NCBI GenBank assembly: GCA_002399975.1
Contig: DHER01000003.1
Location: 1-37,113 of the forward strand
Direction of reading: 5' to 3'
Length of the DNA: 37,113 nt
DNA from: Firmicutes bacterium UBA4845
GTDB lineage: Bacteria; Bacillota; Clostridia; Tissierellales; Sedimentibacteraceae
A program made the translations under genes and the position numbers. Of the stretch, positions 23,702 to 32,494 are shown in pieces. The first letter of the stretch is position 1. The number at the start of each line of letters is the position of its first letter. Under the pieces are notes generated by a model, which did not search any database, had not been told where the DNA came from, and worked only from the letters and a program-made list of their open reading frames with translations.

Positions 23702-23749
23702 GAATTTTTTTATTCGAAACTCATTCCCGCCTGCAATGCCAATTTTATA

Positions 23750-24934
23750 TTATTTATGTCTATTATATTTTTCAATATAAGCTAAAAATACTGCCACACC
23801 TTTATAAAGCTCCGATTCAGCAATCATGAACTTTGAATTGTGGTTAATATATGTTTCCCCGTTTTCATCCGCCTCTAAATTGCTCAGCATAAAGAAAGTA
23901 CCGCCTATCTCATTGAGATAAAAACTCATATCTTCACCTGTCATGCTGGGGTTTTCAATTTCATATGGTTCTTCTTTTAAAACATCCTTGACACAATCCC
24001 GTATCAAGTCTGTTGATTTTAGATCATTTATTACAGCAGGATATTTCCAACTATATTCATAGTTACACTGACATCTGTAGGCTTTTGCCACATCTTCAGC
24101 TATTTCACCAATTCTGTCACGAATATGTTCTCTGACTTTATCACTATAGCAGCGTACTGTCCCTTCAAGATAAGCAGTTGTCGGAATAATATTCTGAGTT
24201 GAACCAGCTTCAACATGGCAAACGGAAATTGCAACCCTATCATTAGGAGAAATTTCTCTTGATTTAATTCTGTCTATTGCTCCGCATATATCACATAGAG
24301 CAGGAATAGGATCTATTGTAGCTTCAGGCATAGATCCATGGCCGCCCCTGCCGGTAACGGTAACTTCAAACTTATCCATAGAAGCCATTATCTCTCCGTT
24401 TTTTACTCCAATTTTTCCAAAAGGAATATTCGGAAAAATAGCTCCCACATGTAATCCTATAATATTTTCAATTTGAGGATCTGAAAGTACGCCCTCTTCT
24501 ATCATGGGTTTTGCACCGCCGGGATATTCTTCACCCGGTTGAAAAATAAATCTTACCATTCCGGGAAGTTCATCCTTATATTCGTTGCATATAAGCATGG
24601 TTGTAATGGCAATCGCCATATGAGCATCATGCCCGCATGCGTGCATATTTCCGTTTTCGGACTTGAATGGTAAGTTTGTTTCTTCATTTATACTGAGTGC
24701 ATCCATATCACATCTGACAGCAATATTTGCTCCCGGTTTTTTACCATAAATATCACATGAAATTCCGTTTTTATTGAGATAAGATCTGAACGGAATATTT
24801 TTTTCTGCAAGCAATTCCGTAATATACTTATAAGTTTGCGGTAATTCCAGTCCAATTTCCGGTATCTTATGGAGATCTCTTCTTATTTTAATTAGAATTT
24901 CTTCCATTTTTTTAGTATCTTTTAAAATATCCAT
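23750..24934 (-). CDS. M20-family amidohydrolase (N-acyl-amino-acid/hippurate hydrolase type)
   Basis: This zinc metallohydrolase removes acyl groups from amino acids or splits amide-linked conjugates. The M20D pattern is clear: RRDLHKIPEIGLE at 18-30, VRCDMDAL at 73-80, HACGHDAHMA at 98-107 with metal ligands His98, Cys100 and His105, FQPGEEYPGGA at 131-141 with general-base Glu135, and a C-terminal MTGEDMSFYL. The dimerisation insert begins near KFEVTVTGRGGHGSMPEATID. Length (394) is normal. Only three bases separate it from the upstream peptidase gene, with GGAAG as ribosome site. It is the last clear gene of a four-gene operon with two membrane proteins. Confidence 0.92.
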   Translation of the reverse strand: MDILKDTKKMEEILIKIRRDLHKIPEIGLELPQTYKYITELLAEKNIPFRSYLNKNGISCDIYGKKPGANIAVRCDMDALSINEETNLPFKSENGNMHACGHDAHMAIAITTMLICNEYKDELPGMVRFIFQPGEEYPGGAKPMIEEGVLSDPQIENIIGLHVGAIFPNIPFGKIGVKNGEIMASMDKFEVTVTGRGGHGSMPEATIDPIPALCDICGAIDRIKSREISPNDRVAISVCHVEAGSTQNIIPTTAYLEGTVRCYSDKVREHIRDRIGEIAEDVAKAYRCQCNYEYSWKYPAVINDLKSTDLIRDCVKDVLKEEPYEIENPSMTGEDMSFYLNEIGGTFFMLSNLEADENGETYINHNSKFMIAESELYKGVAVFLAYIEKYNRHK

Positions 24935-24937
24935 ATT

Positions 24938-26044
24938 TTACTTCCTTATATACTCGATGATTGCTTCCGTTGTATTATACAATTCCTGCAGCTCAAGATA
25001 TTCTTCAGTTGTATGAACATTTTCCATACCTACTCCGATAATTACCGAGTTAAAGCCTTCATTTGCAAAGAAATTTGCATCCGAACCTCCGCCTATTATC
25101 TGAGTTTCCGCCTTGACACCAACTTTTTCATACACTTTTACAAATTCATCGACAAATTTAAGATTGTCTTTTGATTTAAGAGTCGGGTATTCACATTCAT
25201 AATTAAATTTACAATTTTTTGCGTGTTTTTCAACAATTGCTTTATATTCATTTAAAACGCTGCGTGCTGCTTCATCTTCATGACCTCTGACTTCTCCGGT
25301 AAAAACACATTTATCAGGAACTACATTGCTTGGAAAATCCGCACTTATAACAGACACATTTGATGTTGTCAATTTATCAAGCCTTCCGATTTTCATTTCA
25401 GAAATAGCTTTTGCCGCTAATTGAATTGCATTGATACCTTTTTCAGGTTCAATTCCCGCATGTGCCTTTTTACCTTCTATAACTGCCTCAAATTTATAGC
25501 AGGTTGGAGCTTGGTAAGCTACTTTGTCGGCTTTTCCTGCATTGTCTACAACTATCATGTTTTTTGCAGGGTTAATATGTTTATAGACTTCAGTCCAATT
25601 AATATTTCTTGCTCCCAGCATTCCCATTTCTTCTCCCGGGGTAAATATTGCATAGATATCTTCATGTGAAATTTTATTATTAATTATAAATTCAACTGCA
25701 TAAAGAATTGCTGCAACACCTGCTTTGTCATCGCCTCCCAGTGTTGTTTTACCGTCAGACTTCCAAATATTTTCTTCTTTTATAATTTTCAGTCCCTTAT
25801 TCGGTTCAACAACATCCATATGTGATGAGAAAGTTACGCCCTCACCTTCAACATTTCCTTCAAGTTTCACAAATAAAGCAGGGCAATTGCCGCCATAAAT
25901 ATTCTGGCTTTCATCAAGATATATTTGTGCGCCAAGAGTTTTAAAGAATTCTTGAATATATTTGCAAACCCCGATTTCATTTCGTGTAGGTGAATGAATC
26001 ATCAATAAATCTTCAAGTATTTCCAATAGCCTGTTTTTATCCAT
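24938..26044 (-). CDS. M20-family peptidase, PepT-like
   Basis: This cytoplasmic di-zinc peptidase resembles tripeptidase T. Motifs in order are SSHMDVVEP (His75, Asp77), KTTLGGDDKAGVAAIL at about 99-114 (bridging Asp), FTPGEEMGMLGA at about 134-145 (Glu138/139), a lid domain beginning EAVIEGKKAHAGIEPEKGINA, and GGGSDANFFANEGF with VHTTEE near the end, which holds the last metal histidine. Length (368) matches the PepT-like group (TIGR01883), somewhat shorter than PepT itself. It begins nine bases after the upstream membrane gene. In context it probably degrades whatever the membrane pair imports. Confidence 0.92.
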   Translation of the reverse strand: MDKNRLLEILEDLLMIHSPTRNEIGVCKYIQEFFKTLGAQIYLDESQNIYGGNCPALFVKLEGNVEGEGVTFSSHMDVVEPNKGLKIIKEENIWKSDGKTTLGGDDKAGVAAILYAVEFIINNKISHEDIYAIFTPGEEMGMLGARNINWTEVYKHINPAKNMIVVDNAGKADKVAYQAPTCYKFEAVIEGKKAHAGIEPEKGINAIQLAAKAISEMKIGRLDKLTTSNVSVISADFPSNVVPDKCVFTGEVRGHEDEAARSVLNEYKAIVEKHAKNCKFNYECEYPTLKSKDNLKFVDEFVKVYEKVGVKAETQIIGGGSDANFFANEGFNSVIIGVGMENVHTTEEYLELQELYNTTEAIIEYIRK

Positions 26045-26053
26045 ATTCTTCTC

Positions 26054-26722
26054 CTAACTATTTTTATTTATTGTATCAAGCTGTGTTCTGGCAAAGAAAA
26101 TCGTCGAGAATACTGATACCAGTGTTATCAAGAAGGTTAAATTACCCGGAAGCAAAGCAACAACCTTTGTCATTATGAATGCAACTACAAGGGCAAAAAG
26201 ACCTGTCTTATAAGATTTCACAGTAAATTGAGCAAAAATTCCGCCATAAAGTGCTGGAATTATTAGTCCAAGAACATCATTAATGCTTTCAGGCAAATAA
26301 TTAATCAAAATCTGGGCAAAAATTGATGTCAGTACTACAAAGAATATACATACATATGTAGAAACTGCTATACCTAAAGATCCCATAAGCGATCCCTCAT
26401 CTGATCCCTGCTTATAACCGGAGGCTTCTACTGCTGTAACCGCTGCCGGAATTTTCATATTAACAGAGTTTCCTGAAAGAGTTGACATATATAGTCCTGT
26501 TGATCCGATTATTGGATAATAACTGATCGGCTCACTAAAATAAAAAGCTCCGGAAACTGAAATCTGAGATATTGTTCCTGTTATTATTGCAACTATACCT
26601 GGGTTGAACCCAAAGTAAAAAGTCATCAGCATTGGAGGAAGCAGCATTGCCACCATACCCAGCAGCATAGTTAAACGTCCGAATTTTTCAACATTTTTTA
26701 CGTACTTTTCATATATACTCAT
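26054..26722 (-). CDS. Uncharacterised membrane protein, second subunit of a two-gene transporter-like module
   Basis: This 222-residue protein has about five hydrophobic segments. A short cytoplasmic start (MSIYEKYVKNVEKFGR) is followed by paired segments, a conserved-looking polar stretch (SGNSVNMKIPAAVTAVEASG, about 83-102) and a C-terminal pair. Intramembrane Gly, Pro and Asn are frequent, as in secondary carriers. It lies ten bases after the DUF5058-like gene and nine before the PepT-like gene; GAGGTG precedes the ATG. I do not recognise a named family. Pairing with a second membrane gene suggests a heteromeric permease. Confidence 0.7.
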   Translation of the reverse strand: MSIYEKYVKNVEKFGRLTMLLGMVAMLLPPMLMTFYFGFNPGIVAIITGTISQISVSGAFYFSEPISYYPIIGSTGLYMSTLSGNSVNMKIPAAVTAVEASGYKQGSDEGSLMGSLGIAVSTYVCIFFVVLTSIFAQILINYLPESINDVLGLIIPALYGGIFAQFTVKSYKTGLFALVVAFIMTKVVALLPGNLTFLITLVSVFSTIFFARTQLDTINKNS

Positions 26723-26732
26723 TTTTTCACCT

Positions 26733-27437
26733 CTATACTATTATTTGTGCCGCAATAGCACCGATAAACATAGCAAACGTCAATCCCCATTGCTTTACCC
26801 AAGCAACCTTTTTACCTATCATCTGACAAATAAACATCACCACAAAACCCAAGACAGTAGCAAGTGCAATATTTGGATTTGTATTTATTTTTATGATATT
26901 GTCTACATTGAAATATGCAAATGCACCCAACATTGCACCTACGCTTACTGCCGGCAACAATGCTTTTCGGCCGCCTGTCAAAAGATTATTTACCGCGTTC
27001 ATCCTGTGTCCAAAAAAGAACATAAATATCAGCCATCCCATTACACCAAGTGCAGGAACCCAAAGGGCATTGGCAAATACTACCGGATCCATGTTTGTGG
27101 TCAATTCTCCGCCTGCAGCTTTTGCACCGAAATTTGCAGCCATAGTTTCATAATTGGTTCCACCTATTACACTCATTCTTAAAGCTGTTACAGGTACACC
27201 CAATGTAACAATCAAAGCAAGAATACTGCCGCAAACACCGATAGCAGGTCCAATACTACTAAAAGTTGCGGTTTTTATTCCCCTTTTAACCTGTTCTTCA
27301 TTCATACCCATATCTTTTGTACATTTCAGTGTTTTTCTCATGATAATTGTACTTTGAACAAGTACAAGTATTATACCCACAGAACAAGCAATATACATTA
27401 AAGGATGGTTTGCAAAAAACCATTGATTATTTTCCAT
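26733..27437 (-). CDS. DUF5058-like membrane protein, first subunit of the transporter-like module
   Basis: This protein of about 234 residues has about six hydrophobic segments. After the first span comes a charged cytoplasmic loop (RKTLKCTKDMGMNEEQVKRG), then GPAIGVCGSILALIVTLGVP, a periplasmic-type region around GGTNYETMAANFGAKAAGGE, and a basic GHRMNAVNNLLTGGRKA loop. I associate it with DUF5058 from memory. The frame extends to 27461, but GGAGG lies seven bases before the ATG at 27437, so I start there. It heads the operon that continues into the two M20 hydrolases. Transport of peptides or acylated amino acids is inferred only from that context. Confidence 0.72.
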   Translation of the reverse strand: MENNQWFFANHPLMYIACSVGIILVLVQSTIIMRKTLKCTKDMGMNEEQVKRGIKTATFSSIGPAIGVCGSILALIVTLGVPVTALRMSVIGGTNYETMAANFGAKAAGGELTTNMDPVVFANALWVPALGVMGWLIFMFFFGHRMNAVNNLLTGGRKALLPAVSVGAMLGAFAYFNVDNIIKINTNPNIALATVLGFVVMFICQMIGKKVAWVKQWGLTFAMFIGAIAAQIIV

Positions 27438-27889
27438 ACAATTACCTCCATTTTTTTTCAATTTTTAATATACCCATAATTAAATACAAATAATTACAAG
27501 TTTTTTGGTAAACTATTTCCATGCTTATTTTAGTCCTTAATCATTAGCATCAACAATATTCATAATTTAAGTTATACCCTAAATAGTGAATTTTATTTAT
27601 TATTTATTGAATTCGTAATTAATAACTAGGGAAATATACAATAAGGTTATTCTAATGAGCATTGAGGTTTTTGCGGCTGACAGCAGGTTCTTTAAAAAAA
27701 TTAATATATCAAAAAGAATAGTTGGACTTACAAGGCAATTATAAATTATAGTAGTTAGTATAGTAGTTGTCAATAGAGAAAATAAACAAATAACGTTTAC
27801 ATATGATTGTTAATTGTAAAAGCATTTTACGCTTCATTAAACAGTACATTTATGCATTTTATACATATTATAATGCAGGAGGGATATAA
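27438..27889. other. Divergent intergenic region
   Basis: It separates the DUF5058 operon from the plus-strand DUF4163/DUF3298-type gene. I find no convincing promoter for the minus operon. On the plus side it holds a 29-codon frame (27655-27744), a short direct repeat of TAGTAGTT around 27748-27769, and TATAAT at 27869-27874 close to the next gene. Confidence 0.45.
27655..27744 (+). CDS. Possible 29-residue ORF, unrecognised
   Basis: An ATG with AAGG eight bases upstream opens a frame reading MSIEVFAADSRFFKKINISK and nine more residues before TAA. It is basic, without a membrane segment. It may be a fragment of a lost gene. No family is recognised. Confidence 0.2.
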   Translation: MSIEVFAADSRFFKKINISKRIVGLTRQL

Positions 27890-28570
27890 ATGAACAAAAA
27901 CTGCTTCAATACAAACGTCAATATTAAAGAAATTAATCGTGTATTCGAATATGACAATACCGATATGTTGACACTTACTGTTAAATATCCTGAAATACAC
28001 ATGGAATATAACCCATGTGTCAAATGGATCATTAATAACCAAATAGCAATGGAAATTAACGGATATATAATGCATGCCAATTATTTATACAATCAGGCTA
28101 TTAAAACTTATGCCAACTCAAAGACTGAAAATTTTCCATTTCACCCCTATGAAGCTTATATGGAATACACTATAACATATAATGATAATTGCTTTTTTAG
28201 TTTATACATTGACAAATATGAATTTACCGGAGGCGCCCATGGAAGTACAATAAGAAGCTCAAATACCTGGGAATTGTGCAACAGCACTAATCCACCACTT
28301 AATTTATTTTTTATGCCGGGTATGGATTACATCAGTTTTCTTGAAGAAGAAATTATAAAGCAGGCGGAATATAATTACAATCAAAATCCTAATATTTACT
28401 TTGACGATTATAAAAATTTAATAACACAGAATTTTAATCCAAACAGTTATTATCTTGATCCTCAAGGATTAGTAATATACTACCAACAATATGACATTGC
28501 TCCCTACTCCACCGGTATTGTTGAATTTACAATTCCTTATGAAACAATAGGCTGGTCGCCGGTATGCTGA
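27890..28570 (+). CDS. DUF4163/DUF3298-type protein (RsiV/PdaC-like fold)
   Basis: This 226-residue protein has a DUF4163-like N-terminal half (KYPEIHMEYNPCVKWIINNQI, written in part) and a DUF3298-like C-terminal half. The latter has the conserved YEFTGGAHGST at about 112-122 and YYQQYDIAPYSTGIVEFTIPYE near the end. In Bacillus this fold occurs outside the membrane in the anti-sigma factor RsiV, where it binds lysozyme, and in the deacetylase PdaC. Here there is no signal peptide, membrane segment or catalytic domain, so it is a stand-alone and possibly cytoplasmic form. GGAGGG precedes the ATG. It is a single gene with a strong terminator. Confidence 0.8.
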   Translation: MNKNCFNTNVNIKEINRVFEYDNTDMLTLTVKYPEIHMEYNPCVKWIINNQIAMEINGYIMHANYLYNQAIKTYANSKTENFPFHPYEAYMEYTITYNDNCFFSLYIDKYEFTGGAHGSTIRSSNTWELCNSTNPPLNLFFMPGMDYISFLEEEIIKQAEYNYNQNPNIYFDDYKNLITQNFNPNSYYLDPQGLVIYYQQYDIAPYSTGIVEFTIPYETIGWSPVC

Positions 28571-28579
28571 TATAAATCA

Positions 28580-28620
28580 AGCAGGAGCCGGTGATTAATC
28601 ACCGGCTCCTGCTGAATTTT
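28580..28620 (+). terminator. Strong terminator after the DUF4163/DUF3298 gene
   Basis: A perfect 34-base palindrome (28580-28596 with 28597-28613), very GC-rich in the lower stem, followed by GAATTTTT. Confidence 0.88.
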
Positions 28621-28679
28621 TAATTAAGATATAAATTCGTAAGTTGTTCTATAATTAACTTTTTCAAAGAATACACAGA

Positions 28680-30461
28680 TTATTCAGAAACATTTTCACC
28701 TGCTTCTGTTGTTTCAGAAGCATCTGCTTCTCCATCTGCAATAAGTTTAGCTGCTTGCTCACCGGCAACTCTGCCCCAAATAACAGACCCTGAAAATGCT
28801 GCGGATGTAGCTGTTACTTCACCTGCCGTATATAAATTAGGAACTACTTCTCCGGCTTCTGTTAAAACCTGAGCATCCTCATTGGCAACAACTCCACCTT
28901 TGGTCATATGAATGGCAGGCTCCACTTGTGCACCATAGAAGGGACCGTCCATATCAATTGGCTCGGTAAAGGGCTCAGCTCTAAACTTATCTTCACCTTC
29001 ACCCTTAACAGCTGCATTATAAGCTTCTACCTCAGCTACAAGATTATCAGCAGGAATACCTAATTGTTCTGCAAGGTCTTCAAGAGTATCTGCTTTTTTA
29101 TGGTATCCAAGTTTGTTGTGTTTCTGCAGCCTGTATGTTTCATCATACAACCTCTGGTCGTAAATGTAATAAACTTCACTATTTGGCTGATCTAAAAGTT
29201 TATAAGCATAATTCAAACCGGAAGAAGATTCATCAACAAATCTCTTACCTTCATTGTTTACAAGAATGAATCCATCACCGCCGCCTGTAAGTTCTCTATT
29301 AGGAACATTAATCATTTTAAATATAGACAAAGTGTCCATATCAGCCATTTTATAGTTATTTCCTATAAATACGGGAATAAAATCTCCTGTGGCACCCATA
29401 GAGTTTGATGTATTGATAACTTCAGCACCGGGTACATACTGTGCAATAAGATCCTTGTTAAAACAGAATCCGCCTGTTGCCATTATTACCGCATCTGCCA
29501 TAATATCGTACTTCTCAGTTTTGCTTTCAACTTTAACGCCTTTTACAGTTCCATCTTCAGCTGTAATTAAATCAACACCTTTTGTACCTGTACGAACATC
29601 TACCCCAAGCTCTTCAACTTTTGCTTCAAGGCCTCCCTGTACTACTTCACCTGCATACTGATCAGCTTCAGCCATATGGTTTCTTTCACCATAATTGTAG
29701 TTCAGTTCAATACCCATGCCCCTTAGCCATTTATCTACAGAGGCTGCACCTTCAGCCCACACACGAAGACGCTCATCAGAATCATTTACGTTTCCTTGTT
29801 TGTCGGCAAAGAATTTATCTGCAGAATCTTCAATTCCATTTGCCTTTTGAGCTTCTGTATCTACAATGTCAAAGAAGTTCATATCAAATTTACCGTTACC
29901 GCTGAGTATGTCAAGTTTTTCAACAACAGTTACGTTTTTAACACCATTTTCTTTTGCAGTAATTGCTGCTGAAAGACCGGCAGGACCGCCACCAACTATT
30001 ACAAGATCCGTTTCTACTGCAGGAGCTTCTGCAACCTCCTGCGGCGGAGCAGCAGTATCCATAGCAATTGAACCAAAGTCTAATCCATAAGTTTTAGCTG
30101 CCTCGGCTACGGCAGTTTTAACTGCAAAAGAACTGTATGTAGCACTGCTTACACTATCTACAACCGGAGACTGAGCTTCTATAATTCGCTCTTTAATAAC
30201 CGGAAATGCTCTTGTAATTACAGGTGAAGATTCGTGATTATCTCCTAAGGAAATATCTTTAATTTTGCCATCTTCAAATGTAACATCTGCATTCAGTTCT
30301 CCGCCATAACCATTTCCCTTACCCTGATATACTCCGTTTTCACCAAATTCAGCTGTTTTTGTCTCATCATTATTAGAAGCATCATTACCATCGCCGCATG
30401 CTACAAGAGAAAATATCATAGCTAATGCGAGTAGTAGACTCAGTTTCTTTTTAACATTCAT
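28680..30461 (-). CDS. Secreted FMN/FAD flavoprotein reductase lipoprotein (fumarate-reductase-like)
   Basis: Residues 1-22 are a lipoprotein signal with lipobox LVAC (Cys22), so it is anchored outside the membrane. Residues 40-125 are an FMN_bind domain ending in DSVSSATYSS; Thr108 is the expected ApbE flavinylation site. From about 150 comes the FAD_binding_2 fold, with TDLVIVGGGPAGLSAAITA and later VIMATGGFCFN, HMTKGGVVAN and LYTAGEVTA. This domain order is that of extracytosolic fumarate, urocanate or methacrylate-type reductases. The substrate pocket lacks the exact fumarate reductase C-terminal signature, so the acceptor is uncertain. Electrons would come from a membrane donor, and neither the donor nor ApbE is in the window. 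It has its own consensus-like promoter. Confidence 0.87.
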   Translation of the reverse strand: MNVKKKLSLLLALAMIFSLVACGDGNDASNNDETKTAEFGENGVYQGKGNGYGGELNADVTFEDGKIKDISLGDNHESSPVITRAFPVIKERIIEAQSPVVDSVSSATYSSFAVKTAVAEAAKTYGLDFGSIAMDTAAPPQEVAEAPAVETDLVIVGGGPAGLSAAITAKENGVKNVTVVEKLDILSGNGKFDMNFFDIVDTEAQKANGIEDSADKFFADKQGNVNDSDERLRVWAEGAASVDKWLRGMGIELNYNYGERNHMAEADQYAGEVVQGGLEAKVEELGVDVRTGTKGVDLITAEDGTVKGVKVESKTEKYDIMADAVIMATGGFCFNKDLIAQYVPGAEVINTSNSMGATGDFIPVFIGNNYKMADMDTLSIFKMINVPNRELTGGGDGFILVNNEGKRFVDESSSGLNYAYKLLDQPNSEVYYIYDQRLYDETYRLQKHNKLGYHKKADTLEDLAEQLGIPADNLVAEVEAYNAAVKGEGEDKFRAEPFTEPIDMDGPFYGAQVEPAIHMTKGGVVANEDAQVLTEAGEVVPNLYTAGEVTATSAAFSGSVIWGRVAGEQAAKLIADGEADASETTEAGENVSE

Positions 30462-30475
30462 TTGTGTCCTCCTAA

Positions 30476-30494
30476 GCTTGTTTTGTTAACAAGC
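30476..30494 (-). repeat. Small hairpin just upstream of the reductase ribosome site
   Basis: GCTTGTT (minus 30494-30488) pairs with AACAAGC (30482-30476) with a five-base loop, directly before AGGAGG. It might influence translation or mRNA stability. Confidence 0.4.
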
Positions 30495-30751
30495 AAACAG
30501 AATAACTTCCTTCACTGTTTAACTTGTCCATAATATTATAGCAAGAATATCATTAATTGTAAACTATGGAAAATCTAAATAAGCAAAAAAATAAACTACA
30601 TATTTCGACCTTAACATACCTTATACAAATTTACCATTCTAAGCATAATGGCATTTAGGAATAACTTTATTAAAATGTAGGAAGACAAACTTTATCTGTA
30701 AATTCGAAGCTACAAATCCATAAAATTATAAATTACGCGGGTTTTTATAAA
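30495..30751. other. Divergent region between the reductase gene and guaA
   Basis: AT-rich with no gene. It holds the reductase promoter at 30535-30563. I looked for a purine riboswitch ahead of guaA and found none. Confidence 0.5.
30535..30563 (-). promoter_or_regulatory. Promoter of the secreted reductase gene
   Basis: Minus strand TTTACA (30558-30563), 17 bases, TATAAT (30535-30540). The start near 30528 gives a leader of about 66 bases. Confidence 0.7.
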
Positions 30752-30780
30752 TTGACACAGACAATTTTTTTTGATAATCT
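30752..30780 (+). promoter_or_regulatory. Promoter of guaA
   Basis: TTGACA (30752-30757), 17 bases, TAATCT (30775-30780). The start near 30787 leaves only about 29 bases of leader, too short for a riboswitch. Confidence 0.7.
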
Positions 30781-30815
30781 ATATAAAAATACGGTTATTG
30801 CTAAGAGGAGAAAAA

Positions 30816-32348
30816 ATGATATTAATAGTTGATTTTGGTGCTCAGTACAGTCAGCTCATAGCAAGAAGAGTCAGAGAAGCCAATGTTTATTGTGAAATAA
30901 TTCCGTATACATATTCAATTGATAAAATTAAGGGGAAAAAACCTGATGGGATTATACTGTCCGGGGGACCTGCAAGTGTTTATGCTAAAAATTCCCCAAA
31001 AGTTACAAATGAAATATTTCATTTAGGGATCCCTGTTTTAGGTATATGCTACGGAGGACAATACATAGCTCAAAAATTTGGGGGAAAGGTAAAGAGAGCA
31101 GAATTAAGAGAATACGGAAGAGCAAAACTTGAAATATTGTCAGATGATGATTTGTTCAGGGGAATTCAGCAGAACACATTATGCTGGATGAGCCATACAG
31201 ATTATATAGAAGAGGCGCCGGAAGAATTTCGGGTAATAGCAAAAACACAAGCCTGTCCGGTATGCGCCATGAAAAATGAAGAGAAGAAAATATATGCGGT
31301 TCAATTCCATCCTGAAGTTGAGCATACAGAAAAAGGAAGAGAAATAATCAATAACTTTCTATTTAATGTATGTAGGTTAACCAGGAATTGGAATATGGGA
31401 GATTTTGCTGAGGAAACAATAGCAAAAATCAAAGATAAGGTTGGAGAAAAAAGAGCGATTTGTGCTATGTCAGGCGGCGTCGATTCATCAGTAGCCGCAG
31501 TACTGGCTCATAAGGCAATAGGTCAAAATTTAATTTGTATATTCGTTGACCATGGTCTTCTCAGAAAAGATGAAGGGGATCAGGTAGAAGAAGTATTCAA
31601 GGAAAAATTTAACATGAATTTAATAAGAGTTAATGCCGGAGAAAGATTCCTTGGAAAATTAGCAGGTGTAACCGAACCTGAAAAGAAAAGAAAAATAATC
31701 GGTGAAGAATTTATAAGGGTATTTGAAGAAGAAAAGCAGAAACTGAAAGATAAATTAGGGAACATTGATTACTTGATTCAGGGAACTATCTACCCGGATG
31801 TAATAGAAAGCGGAACTGCAACAGCTTCCGTTATCAAGAGCCACCACAACGTTGGAGGCCTTCCGGAGGATGTTGATTTTGAACTCATCGAACCCCTTAA
31901 GCAACTATTTAAGGATGAAGTCCGCCAAGTGGGAAGGAAGCTGGGAATCCCTGAAGAAGTTGTGGAAAGGCAGCCTTTTCCCGGACCCGGCTTGGCAATC
32001 CGCATACTGGGAGAAGTAACGGAAGACAAGTTGAAAATAGTAAGAGAAGCCGATTTTATATTCAGAGATGAAATTAAAAAGGCAGGACTGCAAAATAAAA
32101 TATGGCAGTACTTCGCATGCCTGCCCAATATCAGAAGTGTGGGAGTCATGGGAGATGAAAGAACATATTCACACACTGTAGCTTTGAGAGCAGTAAACTC
32201 AACAGACGGCATGACTTCAGACTGGGTCAGGATACCATACGACTTGCTAGAAAAAATAAGCAGCCGCATTGTTAGTGAAGTTGACAACGTAAATAGAATT
32301 GTCTATGACATAACCTCCAAACCCCCGGCTACTATCGAGTGGGAGTAA
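30816..32348 (+). CDS. guaA: GMP synthase (glutamine-hydrolysing)
   Basis: GuaA converts XMP to GMP using ATP and ammonia from glutamine. The class I amidotransferase domain (about 1-190) has Cys78 in GICYGGQ and the His-Glu pair in FHPEVEHT. The ATP-pyrophosphatase domain has AMSGGVDSSVAAV near 217 and VDHGLLRKDE. The dimerisation domain ends with the typical SKPPATIEWE. Length (510) is normal. The frame extends to 30771, within the promoter, but GAGGAG five bases before the ATG at 30816 marks the start. It is a single gene with its own terminator. Control through the leader is not evident. Confidence 0.97.
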   Translation: MILIVDFGAQYSQLIARRVREANVYCEIIPYTYSIDKIKGKKPDGIILSGGPASVYAKNSPKVTNEIFHLGIPVLGICYGGQYIAQKFGGKVKRAELREYGRAKLEILSDDDLFRGIQQNTLCWMSHTDYIEEAPEEFRVIAKTQACPVCAMKNEEKKIYAVQFHPEVEHTEKGREIINNFLFNVCRLTRNWNMGDFAEETIAKIKDKVGEKRAICAMSGGVDSSVAAVLAHKAIGQNLICIFVDHGLLRKDEGDQVEEVFKEKFNMNLIRVNAGERFLGKLAGVTEPEKKRKIIGEEFIRVFEEEKQKLKDKLGNIDYLIQGTIYPDVIESGTATASVIKSHHNVGGLPEDVDFELIEPLKQLFKDEVRQVGRKLGIPEEVVERQPFPGPGLAIRILGEVTEDKLKIVREADFIFRDEIKKAGLQNKIWQYFACLPNIRSVGVMGDERTYSHTVALRAVNSTDGMTSDWVRIPYDLLEKISSRIVSEVDNVNRIVYDITSKPPATIEWE

Positions 32349-32355
32349 CGGACAG

Positions 32356-32396
32356 AACCCCGGAAATGCTGATAGAATATTCCCGGGGTTGTTTTA
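32356..32396 (+). terminator. Terminator of guaA
   Basis: AACCCCGG (32356-32363) pairs with CCGGGGTT (32383-32390) across a 19-base loop, followed by GTTTT, seven bases after the stop. Confidence 0.75.
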
Positions 32397-32494
32397 TGCC
32401 GTTTGGCTCTATTTATTTGATGAATACTGGATTTTGTATCATGATACCTGCCTTAAATACATGACTTTAATTTGCGACAGAAGAAATTTATAGA

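Noticed and set aside
28680..30461. Open frames on the opposite strand of the reductase and of other long genes
   Set aside because: They lack ribosome sites and recognisable families and lie wholly within well-supported genes; they are complementary-strand artefacts.
30476..30494. Rex operator at the reductase leader
   Set aside because: TTGTTAA occurs, but the matching TTAACAA half is not at the right spacing; the sequence is better read as a small hairpin.
30600..30815. Purine riboswitch before guaA
   Set aside because: No three-stem pattern with the conserved junction bases was found, and the predicted leader is only about 29 bases.
32436..32447. GTATCATGATAC palindrome as an operator
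   Set aside because: It lies between the converging ends of guaA and lpdA, where no promoter is expected, and a 12-base palindrome can occur by chance in this AT-rich DNA.
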